Shown: positions 35,808 to 48,414 of the stretch, piece by piece
Layout of the letters: the number at the start of each line of letters is the position of its first letter
Numbering within the stretch: the first letter of the stretch is position 1
Source of the DNA: Vitellaria paradoxa
Lineage: Eukaryota; Streptophyta; Magnoliopsida; Ericales; Sapotaceae
DNA: 64,000 nt
Assembly (NCBI GenBank): GCA_019916065.1
Contig: CM034244.1
Coordinates: forward strand, 29,690,471-29,754,470
Direction of reading: 5' to 3'
The notes under the pieces: generated by a model
What the model was told of the DNA's origin: nothing
What the model saw: only the letters and a program-made list of their open reading frames with translations
Databases searched by the model: none
Translations under genes and position numbers: made by a program

Positions 35808-36310
35808 TAGGGTAAATTATATCTACCTCCCCAAAGTTTAGGTTCCACATTTAAAAGTTACAATCATCCCCTTATTCCCAAATGTTGTTAAACATTAATC
35901 TACTTCCGATAAAATCAATCGTTAAAACTTAAAAGAAAACATTAAACTAACCAAAATTTTAGGTTTTTTTTTTTCTCCATTCCTCTCTTATATCTTTGTT
36001 ATTTTGTTTTCTAACAAAAATTCTTAAAACCTTTTTGCTTTTACTTATTTTTTCCTTGTTTTTGAAGATTTTTTGAAAGAAAACTAGCAAAGATGTAAGA
36101 TTGAAGAGGTGCAAACTAAGAAACACTTAAAATTTTTATTATTTTGACATTTTCTGTTAATTTATAACAGTTAATTTTGTTAGTAGGGGTCAATCTTAAC
36201 AATATTTCACAATATTTCAAAATAAGAAAAGTAATTGTAATTTTCAAATATTGAGGGTTGTAATTGTAATTATTCAAATATTGAGGGGATATAATTGTAA
36301 TTTAATTCTT
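35808..36310. mobile_element. Palindromic fold-back MITE downstream of QCR9
   Basis: The same family as 28789-29275: it starts 'gggtaaattatatct', contains 'aaaacttaaaagaaaacatt' and its mirror 'ttttctgttaatttataacagtt', and ends 'gatataattgtaattt'. The arms pair around about 36045. It begins about 340 bp after the QCR9 stop codon. Confidence 0.75.
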
Positions 36311-36929
36311 ATTCTTATTATTTTGGTTTTTTTTTAGCTTATTGTCCATCGGGTGGGGCTGAAAGTGGGTCTACATAATTAATTGGGTTAAATTTTAATT
36401 CCAAGCATGTTCATAAGAACTCATTTATTTTTTTTTTAATATTTTTTAAAGTAAGTAGTTTAGTATTAAAATAAATGTTTTTTTTTTATAAACTTTGGTA
36501 CAAGAAAACATAAATAAAATAGTATATAGCATATAAAATATATATTTTTTTAATTTTTTTGGGTTGTGCCAGGTTGACTTGCTCAATTTCAAGCCAGACA
36601 TGAATAACTAGTTAGCCCTGAAAAGTTTTTCTAGATTGGGGGAAAAATAATAAAATAGTAGTTAAGCCGGGACTGACCACACCTGGGTAACCCCGACCAC
36701 ACCTGGGTAACCACAGAGTACGTGTACTTACGTTGTGGTGGAGGGGAATGGGTGATGGGTGCTTAACTTATATAGGCCCACTTTTAGGTAAGACTAGTAA
36801 TTACTTGCGACTAAATACACATAAATATCATATATATAATTTGATATGTAAATTAGTTTAAATTTAAATTTATAAAACAAACTTACATGTGATGAAAATT
36901 AAATTTTAAATTTCAAAATTTGAAAACGA
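36311..36929. other. Spacer with a short GC-richer block
   Basis: Around 36668-36712 the 20 bp word ccgaccacacctgggtaacc occurs twice back to back (first copy slightly changed). It is followed by a 'tgtggtggaggggaatgggtg' stretch. No gene is seen. Confidence 0.4.
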
Positions 36930-39145
36930 TGGTAATTTTGTTGACACTCTCCAACCCAACATATGTATGAAAGGTGGAAATTGATATGTAAATATTTCAA
37001 TTTTAAATTTATAAAATCAACATACATGGGAAGTGTAAAAATAACTTGTAAAATAAAAATCGCTAATCAAAAGAGATTAAGGTATTTATATAGTGTTTAA
37101 TAAAGGTATAAAATTTTATTATTTATTAAAAATATTATAACATTTTTAAAATATTAATTCTTTTATATAAAAAGTATCTAAAAAAAATCAGAAGAGTAAG
37201 AGAAAAAGAAAAATAAGATTGGCCATTAAGCAAATTCATCAGTTAAAAATATCTTAAATTCAAAAAATTTTAAAATCTTTTATAAATTTATTAAAAATAT
37301 TATCACATTTTTTAAAATATTAATTTAAAATATTTTATATAAAAAGGTATTAAAAAAATATGAGAAGAGTGAGAGAACAAGAAAAATAATCTTGACCATT
37401 GAACAAATTCAACAATTGAAAATATTTTAAATTGAAAATTGTTAAAATCTTTTATATATTTATTAAAAATATTATCATATTTTTTAAAATATTAATTTAA
37501 AATATTTTATATAAAAGTTATTCAAAAAATATGGGAAGAGTGGGAGAAAATCATTTTTTTTAAAATATTAATTTAAAATATTTTATATAAAAGTTTTCAA
37601 AAAAAATAGGAAGAGTGGGAGAAAAAAGAAAAATAATCCCTATTATTGAGCAAGTCCAACAGTTGAAAATATCTCAAATTTAAAATTTTAAGCTTCTTTA
37701 TTATATAAATGACAAAAAGAGTGTAAAAGTGTATGTATTTAAAATTTAAATTTTAAGCACATTAATATTAAAATTTTTGTTTAAATGTTTATTTTTTAAT
37801 AAAATTTTAAAGAAAATTAAAGTTTAAATATATATTTTTTAAAATAAAAAAATTTAGTTAACTTTATCTAATAGGTATCTATACATTGTTTAATGTACAA
37901 TTTTATTATTTATTGTAAATATTATCACATTTTTTAAAATATTAATTTAAAAAGTTTTATATATAAAAAGTATTCAAAAAATATATGGGAAGAGTGAACG
38001 ATTATATTTTCATGTGATATGACTTAAAAGATAATAAAAGTAGAGAGGAAAAGAAGTAATCATTACCATTGAATAAATCTAATGATTGAAAATATTAATT
38101 CGTAGATAATATAGAAAATCTGTGACAGTTGGTTGTTGATCTAACGGTGGCTAAACTTTAAAGATGTGGGACAAATATTTAAAAAAAATTAATTCTCTAT
38201 TTAAAAAAATATAATTTGTATAATTTTACAAAATAAAATATACATATATATATATATGTATATATATAATATATATGTGTATATATAATATATATGTGTA
38301 TATATAAAATATATATGTGTATATATATAAGATTTGAATTTCAAATTTCAAAAACTGACACTCTTCATCCCCTCAGGCCCTTAGGCGAGGCAATCTCTCA
38401 AGCTGCAACCCCCTCTCCAAAAAAAAAAAAAAAAAACGCCGAGCATCCACGTGAGATAAATGTCAAATCAATTGACCAAATTTGTTACATAGATATATAT
38501 GTACATTATATTTTGTAAATTATTACACATTATATTTCACCTATATTAACTACAAATGCTGTGATAAGTTATATAATAATAATAAAATTGTACTCATTTA
38601 TTGAACAATGTATGATTACCTATTAAACAAAGTCAACTAAATCTTTTTATTTAAAAGATATATTTAAACTTTAATTTTTTAAAAAATTTATTAAAAATAA
38701 ACATTTAAATTAAAATTTCAATTTTAATGTACTTAGGACTTAAATTTTAAATACGTACACTTTTACACTCTGCGTCATTTATAAAATAAGGAATTTTAAA
38801 ATTTTGAATTTGAGATATTTTAAACTATTGGATTTGCTTAATGGCTAATATTATTTTTCTTTTTCTTTCACTCTTCTCATATTTTTTTTTTTGAATACTT
38901 TTCATATAAAAGAGTTTAAATTAATATTTTAAAAAATGTGATAATATTTGTAATTATATAATTAAATTTTATACCTTAACCTCTTTAAATTAGTGATTTT
39001 TATTTTTATAGGTTATTTTTACACTTTTTCATGTATGTTTGCTTTAAATTATATTTCTATTCATTTAAGTATTGGCAATTGCTAGTGTATGTATGTATAA
39101 GATTTGAATTTTAAATTTCAAAAGATTAACACTCTCCTTCCCCTT
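36930..39145. repeat. Large decayed inverted repeat with internal tandem units
   Basis: Sequence at about 36980-37930 recurs inverted at about 38580-39060 (for example 'gtgtaaaaataacttgtaaaataaaaa' against 'tttttatttttataggttatttttacac'). The left arm contains about four tandem units of 110-190 bp, each with 'aaaatattaatttaaaatattttatataaa' and 'gaagagtg(a/g)gag'. A 'gaatttYaaatttcaaaa...acactctYc' block occurs in direct orientation at about 36900, 38333 and 39103. This looks like an old non-autonomous DNA transposon with expanded arms; its superfamily is unclear and no target duplication was identified. Confidence 0.6.
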
Positions 39146-39790
39146 AGGCACTCAGGCAAGGCAATCTCTCAGGCCCTCAGGCCACACCCCCGTCAAACGC
39201 CGAGCATGAGGGGGTGCTTAGACACATGTCCTGCATTTAGGAGAAGTCACCTAGCACATACCCAGGCCACCACTTGTCACTATCGTGGTTGAGTGGAGGC
39301 GCGGTTAAGTACTCCACCTCCACTATTTACCTCAGCATCAATTGGGTCTGTTAGAGAATGTGAAGCGGTTATGATTCAGTTAGGCTCCACTATCCACAAC
39401 ATCCGAGTAAAATGAGCCAATTAGAAAAGATCATAAGCGCTTAACAGGATATAAGCGAAAGGATGAACAAGAAAAAAGGGACGTATTTTGAGATTCAGAA
39501 AGAAGGTTAATAAACTTTATTCAAGTTCAAAAGCATTATCTGACTTAACCATCAGAGGAGCGTTTGGCCGATCATCGCCCGACCGATAGTTGTTTTTAGC
39601 AGGATTGGTGCAGATCGGTAGGGATTCGGAGGTGCTGCAATCTATTAATCGTCCAACCACGTTGTTGACAACAAAGTGACTAGTCGAACACCTCTTATCA
39701 TCCATTAATTTTAATTTCAACACTCCATCCATGTAGGGCAAATGTTAAATCAATTGACCGAATTTGTTATATAGATTACATATATGGGGA
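39146..39790. other. GC-richer block, unclassified repeat
   Basis: It starts with 'ggcaatctctcaggccctcagg' and 'cgccgagcatg', both also at 38380-38445, and ends with 'aaatgttaaatcaattgaccgaatttgtta', also at 38460-38490. These shared edges make it part of the same repeat complex as 36930-39145, with about 500 bp of unique sequence in between. No protein is recognisable in it. Confidence 0.45.
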
Positions 39791-42702
39791 GGGGTTGAAA
39801 TTATGTTTTTTTTTTTTTTTAAACAATTAACATACAATATTTATGGGGTTTGGGGAAAGAATTCCTGGGGACTCGAAGATGAGATGTGAGAAGGTTTTTT
39901 ATTACATGAGCTACAAGCCACAGTCGGATATATTGTTTTTTTTTTTTTTTTTTTGGTAAGTACCATAGTTGGATGTAATTATGGTTGACGTAGCTCCTTT
40001 GCGTTGTTTGGTTGGCTTTGAAAATTAGAAGAAATTTGGAATGTGATACATTAAAAAAAAAATAGATTGAGTTGTTTACTCACAACAAATGTGTACAAAT
40101 ACATAAGTTAGTATTTTTACATTGTTGTTTTCTTTAATTCGTTAGGTTTGTTTAACATTAAAATATATAGTTTAATTTTTAAACACAATTACCTCTAGAC
40201 TTCTATAATATTACATAAAGTAAATATTAAGGGTAATGGTGAATTTTTAAAATTTATGAAACTTTATCTTGGTGAAATCTTTTTTCTTTTTCCTATAATT
40301 AATACTCTTGAACTTTCTGTGATACTCTTAAACTTCCTATAATTACCTACAACTTTAATGACATTGAAAAGTAATTTTTTTTGTCATTTTTTCAAAATTT
40401 CTATCAAGGGGTTTAGTTATGGCTTATACAATATTGCATATTAGCCAAAACAATGCATGGTTACACATTTACACAATACAATTTGTCGAACTAGTTAGGA
40501 TGTTTGATTATAATTACGGAAATGAGGATGGCAAATGAATTTTAATATTTGGTAGGTCATTTAACTATAATGGATTTTTTTTTTTAGTGTAGCTTATCTA
40601 TCAATACATTTAAGAATGAAATAAAATATGAGTTTAAAAATTAAATTACCATTTTTCTTTTAAGAAGATATTTAACAAATGAGAGTAATATTGTCAACTA
40701 ACTTATTACAAAGAGTTGCTTCATTTGTAAAATTGTTAAATATTACATTAAAATTTGAAACTTGTAATTTTGCAAATTTTGGAAGATAAATGTTCTAGTT
40801 TCTAAGTTAAATATTAAATAAATAAAAGAATTCTTATTTATTAGGGAATTTCAATTCTAGAATTTGAAGGATTGGGACATGGCTAACCAAACATAACAAG
40901 TAAGGGTAGCAATTTGGGTTCACATGCCGAGTTTGTATTTGTGTGTCAATGTTTAAATATTTCAAAATTTAATGAACATGTTAAATAATTAATTTATTTC
41001 ATAATTTGGTCAAATTCATGTTAAATCATTCCAATTTTTGGTTTACTTGTTCGTATCATTTCATATTTGACTTTCCTCTCTCTAGTTTGTGTTATGGGTC
41101 ATGTCGTGTTCGATTTGTGTCACTGGGTTCTGTTAGACATTGTTAGCCTTAGTATAAGGGCAACACAATTGGCTAAGTTTTGGGTTTGTTCTCTAACGGT
41201 CACTAATTCAAATCTCCTTCGAGTCACTAGAGACTTAATTTTAAGGTTACCAATCATTAATTTTATAACTCCAGGGAATGTTCTATTAAGAATATAGACT
41301 AAAAGACATGTTTTTATAATGATTTTAGTATTTATTTACAATTTTACTTATTTTATTTTAATGATAATATGTGGGAGTAATGTTGTCATAACATTATTCC
41401 TTTAATGTACGTGCATGTGTCTTTTATTTTATATAGCAGATGGCTTGGTGTGTAGACTATATAACTTACACACCGAAGATTAGATCACTAATTCTTATAA
41501 AATATAATATTACTATTTGCAGATTTAGATGAAATTAGATACTTTCATAGTAGAATTGTAGCACATAGATTTAATATGTTTGTCTTGACTATAAGAAACA
41601 ATATAGTTTGACTCTTTGTGCTACTACACTTTGTGTGTATTGAACTGGACCAACTTGAGGTAATTGTTTTATATTGACTTTGTAAGACTTTGTAAAATAA
41701 TTAATGCCTCGTAATTATTATGTATATTTATACTTTTAATCTAGACATTTTTAGTAAACATGTGTGTTTATTGTTTTATTTACAAAAAAGTAAAAATTCT
41801 TTGTGAGTCAATAAACTCAATAAGATGGGCGATGATGTTATTTAATGTTGAATATTTATTATTAATGAAATCCACGTCTAGGTTTAATGTTATCCCTTTA
41901 AGAAACTTATAAATTTTGTTCGTATCAAACTCTGTAGATGGATTTTTAATACGATACGTCAAATAAGTTAATTGAAAAGTCTCAAGGATTTTAATATACT
42001 AATTGAATTGAATTTTCAATAATTTAATTTAATTATTGGATAGATATATAAATATTAATAATGTGGAACTCAAAATTTAATTTCAAACATAGCCTAAAGC
42101 GCCATTACAATTCTATTGTTGTAAAAATTGTAATTTATATAAATAAAGTTTATTTTGGGATGGATTAAAATTCCTTATTTATGCAGGAAGCCCAACCTAT
42201 TTATCATTTGGTCCTACTATATCCTCTATATATACAGGCTCTTCCAGCAGTTAGGGTTACAAGTTTTTCTCACATTAGAATTTTGATAGAGAGAAGAAGG
42301 TAACTCAAGGAGCTATAGATTTGAGATCTCACATATTTGAAGCCAGATGTGTTGGAGGACTATAGTAAAAGATTAGAGGCCCAATTCTAGAAATCAAGGT
42401 CATTAGATTGTTATTGTCTATCTCTCTCTCTCTTTTTTTTTTTTTTTTTTTTTGAGATCTAAATAACGAGATCTCTCGATATAATATTCATCATATGGAT
42501 AGATCACTTTTTTTTTTTTTGGTATTATCTGAATGCAATACAACTAGTTCTAGAACTTTTTTCGCAATTTTTTTCATAGACGAGGTGTACGCAAGCGGAC
42601 TTAAATATCCTGAGTTATGGAAAACATTATTGAACTAGTAAATGCTTTCTTCATTGTTATTATATATAAACTACTGTAAAAAGTTTGAATCTATGAAAAA
42701 AT
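39791..42702. other. AT-rich intergenic spacer
   Basis: It has poly-T tracts (about 39808, 39934, 42434) and no convincing gene. Around 42240-42310 a 'ttagggttac...agagagaagaagg' stretch resembles a plant leader sequence, but no coding frame follows. Confidence 0.4.
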
Positions 42703-42905
42703 TTATTTAGACACTTTTACCCCTCTTTTTTCAAAGAATCACAATTCTACAGTTTGTCTTAAATCTGTCTGCTAAACCCTTCCATCTTCTAAAAATCCCA
42801 ACTTTATTTAGACACTTCCATCTCTCTTTTTTCAAACAAACGTAATTCTATCCTTTATCTCAAATCTATAAGCTGAACCCTTCCATCTTCCAAAATCCCT
42901 TAGTT
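42703..42905. repeat. About 100 bp tandem duplication
   Basis: Two copies each begin 'atttagacacttyyaycyctcttttttcaaa' (about 42705 and 42806) and end 'aacccttccatcttc'. No function is apparent. Confidence 0.7.
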
Positions 42906-45322
42906 GAACCCCTTTCGTTTTCTGTAACTGTATTGTAGTGACTAGCTCTCAACTCTTTTCTCTAACAATCAAATGCTTCTATGCAATTACTAAGCCTGGA
43001 GTTCCTTCCTCTTCAATATAATTCGTTAGCAATAAATCATTGGGAACACATCTCGAGTTGTGATCGTAAAATGGTAAGACTTGATATTTCCAATTTACAA
43101 TATGAACGCACCCTCTTAATTTCTTTTTCAACGAAGATCCGTTGTTGTCTCAGGACAACCACGATCAAAGTCCTCCTTAATAAATTGTTCTCAAGGCCAT
43201 TTCAGGTCCATCTATTCTTTGTTATTTTTAGCCTTTTTTTATCATTTTTGGGTTTCTATATTTTTCATTCTGTTTGTTTGTGGTCATATTTACGTATATT
43301 TAACATTAATTAATTTTGTGTGTTTTTGACTTCGAATTTATAATAATTTTTTATAGACATATTGGGAATGAATAGTGTTGATTCAAATATACTGACTGAA
43401 AACTCGCCTAAAAAAAGTTGGTGAAAATTATTCACCAATGACTATATGTTGAAATTGCTTATGAATTTTTTGTTTGACCCATTAATATATTTTGAATACT
43501 TGAGAAGCCGAGAGTTTGCTTCATTTTGGTACAAGTGTGACTAGACCATAAATAAATTCAATAAACTAAAAGTATTTTTAGTTTTCTATTTCATGTTTCA
43601 TTTGGTGTAAACATAACCATTGCTTAATTTGGTATTTTTGTGTTATATATAACACAAGTATATGAGCAAGTGGCAAGCGAAAAGCTTTCATCCATATCTT
43701 ATAACTGATAATCATGTAAGTTCTGTCAATAGCTTTCATCCTTGTCTTATAACATATAATTATACAAGTTCTCTCCAAGTCTGTTTAACCTGGATGCTGA
43801 TTATAACTGATAATTGTATACCATAGATTTGTATATAGTTTTTACCTTTGAATGAAAGAACAATGCTCCAAATAAACTAGCAAATGAATTTTAACATTGT
43901 TTAGTATTATGGATTAGGATAATGTTGACATTCAAAGAATTGATATAAAAGTTGTATCATCATTATTTATAGAGGCTTTAAAATTAACTTATTCTGTAGG
44001 TTTTTTATGGATGCCACATAAATTAAGTAGCTCCTTAAAAATTGTTTAATTACATTTACAATTTTGTTTGATAACAAATTTAAAATTAGAGAATTGGAAT
44101 GTTATTGCAGGAAAGCATTTTAAACTTAAGTATAATATTGAGGTCATTTCAAATTTTAACTTCGTGAAAGTTCACCCTAATACTTCATAAATGTATTTGT
44201 ATATAGTGGCACGTTAAGTTTGATCACTTTGATTCAGTGTTTGCCTGATTTTTGCAACTTAGAAAAGCTCATTATTTTAAACTATTAGGATTTCTTATTT
44301 TCAAAGTCAGACCTATGCGAAAGCCTTCACTGTAGATAGGCACCCCCCATATTAAAGTCATTATTTTCATTTGAAACACCAATCATAAAGCATTTGGATT
44401 ACACTCCTTTTGACCAATAATTGCTATACCTTCTTTTTTTTTTTTTTTAAAACAGAAGACTAATCACAATCCTCATCAGATCTGAGTGAGTATCATATTT
44501 TATTTATTTTATGTTTTGAATTGTTGTTGCTTTCATTCAGTTTTCTTTTTAATCAATCTTACTTGATATGTTTTCCAATATAAATGATTTCTTAAATCAT
44601 ATGAATTTTTGAGAGCATAATATCAGATGAAGCTTACTCTTGTAAGATAACCTATGATATTTCCTTCTCTGTGTGTGTGAGTGTGTGTGTGTGTTTTCTC
44701 AAAGGGACATTTCCTTGGTTGATTAATTGGAATGCCAAGTCTAGAAAGAAGCTATTCTAAAACATATATGAATTGCTAGGTATAGTTTTTTTTTTTAATT
44801 TTTCTTTTTAATCCTTATTCATTAATTATTATGTGCATACATGTTTATGATTTTAACCTCGTATTATTTCTCTTTCTGATGCCTTGTCTTAGTTATCTAT
44901 TTTTAATGTAATGAATGAATATAATTAACCTTATGAATCATAATAATTTCCTAAAACAACTTTTAAAATAGTTAAAAATTCAAATATATCTACAATATTT
45001 ATGGCCCCAAAGTTGGGCGAGATAGTAAAAATAGTGAAAAAATCATTTAACTTTTTTTTTTAACTTATTTCCAACTAAAAATGAAAAACACACAACATGC
45101 TCACTGGCTACTATTTTTATTATTTTGAACCTATTGACCTAACTTTTCATTGAACTAATCCTTTCACTTGCTACTTGGCCTGAATGTTTTTGGTAGATAA
45201 TAATAGATTAGATGAAGGTGTCAAAATTATTTTACACATTACTTTGTATTGTTTAACTCCCCTTCCATTTGACAAAGTAATGTCATGCTAAACTTGTTAA
45301 ATTATTACTGATATCATTTGTA
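42906..45322. other. AT-rich spacer upstream of the eIF3i relic
   Basis: No gene is recognised. A (TG)n tract lies near 44668-44693. The upstream exons expected for an eIF3i gene (WD repeats 1-3) were looked for and not found. Confidence 0.4.
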
Positions 45323-45822
45323 GAGACTGGTAAGTCTATGCTGACAATCAATGGGCCTCAGGGAAGAATAAATACAGCTATTTGGGGACATCTAAATAAG
45401 ACTATCACAAGTGCCGGTGAAGATGTTATAATTTGTAGTCGCATGTTACACGGTATCTCTATTTTACCTTATGGACAAAAGTAATGAAAATAAAACATAT
45501 TGAGCATTGCAAATTTGCTGCGATGTTAGTTATTTCTTAGTTTGTTTTCTTGTTTTATTAAAGCAGCACTTTAGATTTAATATAGGCATTTGACTTTTGC
45601 AAATTTACCCCTATTTAGTTTTCATTCTAGAGTTTATTTGATGATTGTCATGAAGTTGGAGTTTTGGAATTTGATGATTGCCCTGAAGTTGAAGGTTTGA
45701 TTCTATTTTTCACAAACTTTGTAGACAGGAAAATTGGTCAAAGATCACTGATAGTTATCAAAACTTATGTGACAGAAGAACTAGTCACTGCAATTGCTGT
45801 GTCTCCACTTCTTAATTATGTA
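45323..45822 (+). pseudogene. eIF3 subunit i (WD-repeat) pseudogene fragments
   Basis: Two exon-like pieces match the plant translation initiation factor 3 subunit i in order. 45323-45442 encodes ETGKSMLTINGPQGRINTAI then WGHLNKTITSAGED, corresponding to a central WD repeat. 45721-45822 encodes QRSLIVIKTYVTEELVTAIA then VSPLLNYV, corresponding to the next one. The segment between them that should carry IRIWDSETG and the following repeat is absent, as are both ends of the roughly 325-residue protein. The pieces keep intron-like spacing, so this is probably a decayed genomic copy and not a retrocopy. Confidence 0.7.
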
Positions 45823-46784
45823 TTTACTGATTTTGTAATTCTTACTGTGACTATTATAATTATATAGGTGCTATTATTTTCAATATATTGCAAACTTGCA
45901 TATCAGTGTATTGTTTTATTCGTTGTTGTTTTATTTTTTGTTTAAGCATTTGGTTTTGTTAAAGGTAAATTATTTCCTAAAAGAAGTGAATTATTTTGTC
46001 TACCATTTTGGAGGTGGTGCTGTATATCCTAAAAAATGGTTCAGAACTTCTTCTGTAAACTAACTTTACATTCCTAAATATTCAGGCTTGCACTTCTCTC
46101 AAATGTTTGAACAATTTTAGAGAGCCTTAATGATCTTGCTTGTGCTTGAACTTTTACTTTGTTTTAAACTTCAATAAATGTAGGAGTGGATATAATGCGA
46201 GGAACTTACAATAGTGTAATTTCAAAATATTAATTTAATTACATTGTATCCTTGGCCTTGCCATTGGTTTAAGGATCTCAATTTGCTTTTGGTTGATGAA
46301 AAGATGTAATCAACTACTGAAGTGCCTTTTGTTTTGTTTTCATGATAGTTAGTTCAACTTGCAATTTGTCTTTAATCATGTTCTCCGTCAGTGCATGCAC
46401 TCACCTTCATAAGATCCAAGTCACCTAGCTAGATATCGAAGTTGGTAAAGGAATTTTTTTTTTCTTTTGTTGGTGAATGCATATGAGTTTACAAAATATC
46501 ATGCAAAATAAAATGCTTTAGAATTAATTTTGAAATTAATTAGTTTTTTATTTTATTTTATTGTGTTCATAATGATATTATTATCTAATGTCCCAAAACT
46601 AATTTTTTGAGGTTCTTTTATACATTATTGCATCGGGGAAATAGAGTAGATGCTCTCTTTCTCTCTCTTTTTATATCCATGTTCTCAGAAAATATATGTT
46701 CATGCTTTTAGGAAAGTAGATTATTGAATGGTAATGATCAAAGCTCGAATGACTAAGAAATCAAACTTTTGAAATTGGTTTGCA

Positions 46785-46900
46785 AGGTTTCGTTGGTACC
46801 GTGAGTAAATTTTGTGCTAAGAATGTTGAATGCCCCATCATCACAATCAAACACAAGGTTGATGAGGATCTTTAGGACTCAATTGATGATTTATCATACT
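46785..46900 (+). pseudogene. Possible universal stress protein C-terminal relic
   Basis: A short frame reads FVGTVSKFCAKNVECPIITI then KHKVDEDL, a stop, and DSIDD. This resembles the C-terminal end of plant UspA-like proteins (GSVS, a Cys-containing stretch, CPV hydrophobic run). The premature TAG sits where a Gln codon would be expected. No ATP-binding upstream part was found. The match is short and the assignment tentative. Confidence 0.4.
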
Positions 46901-46904
46901 GAGA

Positions 46905-47432
46905 TGTAGAATACCATATTCTATCCTACCCATAAACTTGAATAACATATATAGTGATATTTTGTGATTACAGATGAAGATGCATTCTTTTGTTTGTTTA
47001 AACAGTCAAATCATTAGTTTTATGGTACAGTTGCATTCAAGGAGTTAGGTTAAAGTGGGCGTTTGTGCTTCTAATCTAGATTTATTTTCAAAAATAAATA
47101 TTTCTATTTTTAATTGTTAACTTATTTTTAAATTTACGTATATAAAAAGAAAAAGATACATGTGCAACACACATAATGCTTCCGAGTTACTATTAAGAAT
47201 CACAAAACATTGTAAAAAATAAATAAATAAATATAACTAGGTAGTAGTAAAATTTTTTATTATTTAAACTTAAAAAAGCCTATAAGTTTTATAAAATTAT
47301 TTTTTAAAATTAATTTCGAATAAACTTGAATCATGAAAATCACAACTAAGACTAATAGTCAAATTTATATAATTTTAAAGCGTTGATTACATTATCAAGT
47401 CCAACTAAAAATTTAATGATTTTTTCTCTAAT
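46905..47432. other. AT-rich spacer before the copia element
   Basis: No gene or repeat end is recognised. Confidence 0.4.
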
Positions 47433-47437
47433 ACTTT

Positions 47438-47824
47438 TGGTGGTTCTGACCAGTTCTCCACCTAACATATGGGTGGAGTTTTTCATCGAGGGATATTGAA
47501 AGGTGCTTCTTTTCTTCTTATTTTATTTTTTTTATTTTTTATTTGTGTATAAATTGAGAAATTGAGAGATGAAAAATATATATGAGATGAGATAGTGATG
47601 ATGAGGTATGGGTGGGAATAGAGAGCATTGGGAGCTGAGTGTAAAAGGTTGTAAATCCTCCTCCATTGTATATGTTCAATAATAAAAGTGAGAATCTCCA
47701 TGGACATAGGTTATTGGTCGAATCACGTAAAATTATTGTGTTGTTTTTGTTATTGTTATTATTATTATTATTATTACTATTATTTTTGCATTTTATTTCT
47801 AGAGAGAGATAAAAATTCCCAACA
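47438..47824 (+). repeat. 5' LTR of the 47.4-52.9 kb copia element
   Basis: It pairs with 52551-52898; shared blocks are 'ttctccacc(t/c)aacat(a/g)tgggtggag' and 'gtgtaaaaggtt(g/a)taaatcctc'. It ends CCCAACA. A (TTA)n tract at about 47752-47777 accounts for its greater length. Confidence 0.88.
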
Positions 47825-47826
47825 AG

Positions 47827-47838
47827 TGGTATCAGAGC
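47827..47838 (+). other. Primer-binding site (initiator Met-tRNA)
   Basis: TGGTATCAGAGC lies two bases after the 5' LTR, the standard copia primer site. Confidence 0.92.
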
Positions 47839-48049
47839 TTGGCTCATAAAGGTTCGGGTCGTTAGAGAGCTAAAACGATTGTGATGATACAAGGACAATG
47901 GAGTAAATCATGTTAAAAAAAAAAAAGTTAAATATACCCACACAAGTCTCCTAAGCTTCCACTTGTAATAGTTTGGTTTGCAAGGCCAAAGCCTTGCCTA
48001 AGGAAGAAGACGTTGGAAGGTGAAAGTGAATGATTAAATAGGGACGTAA

Positions 48050-48285
48050 TATTATTTAAAAGTTTTAAAAAATTTACAAATTAGCCTTGAAGGTTTAGAT
48101 AATTATATTTTGGCCGACAAAAGTTTTAAAAAATATAGTTTTTGTTCCAAAAGTTGCTAAAAATATCATATTGGCTCCCAAAGTTTTGTTTAGTTATAGT
48201 TTGGCCCCCAAGAATTTGAGAAATTATACTTTTGCTCCAAAGTTATGGGAAATTATAGTTTGTCCCATAGAAAAATCAAAATTTT
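48050..48285. repeat. Degenerate ~30 bp tandem repeats in the copia leader
   Basis: Units of the type 'ggcccccaaagtttgrgaaattatagttt' occur about seven times. The same word family occurs at 50575-50725 inside the solo LTR, although the two elements belong to different superfamilies. Confidence 0.7.
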
Positions 48286-48414
48286 TAGTTGAGTCCTATC
48301 CAAGGTTTCTTAAACTTCCGGATCCATCTATGAGGTATGTTTTGTCAATTTTATTTTTTAGACACACGATGTAAAATAGCTAAGAGTTTCATAGGAGCTG
48401 CCATGATAGTGTTA

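Noticed and set aside
42981..43313. 110-codon plus-strand frame
   Set aside because: It resembles no family, its codons are AT-driven toward the end, and there is no promoter or splice context.
47539..47898. 119-codon minus-strand frame with an Asn run
   Set aside because: It covers the copia 5' LTR and primer site; the Asn run comes from the (TTA)n microsatellite.
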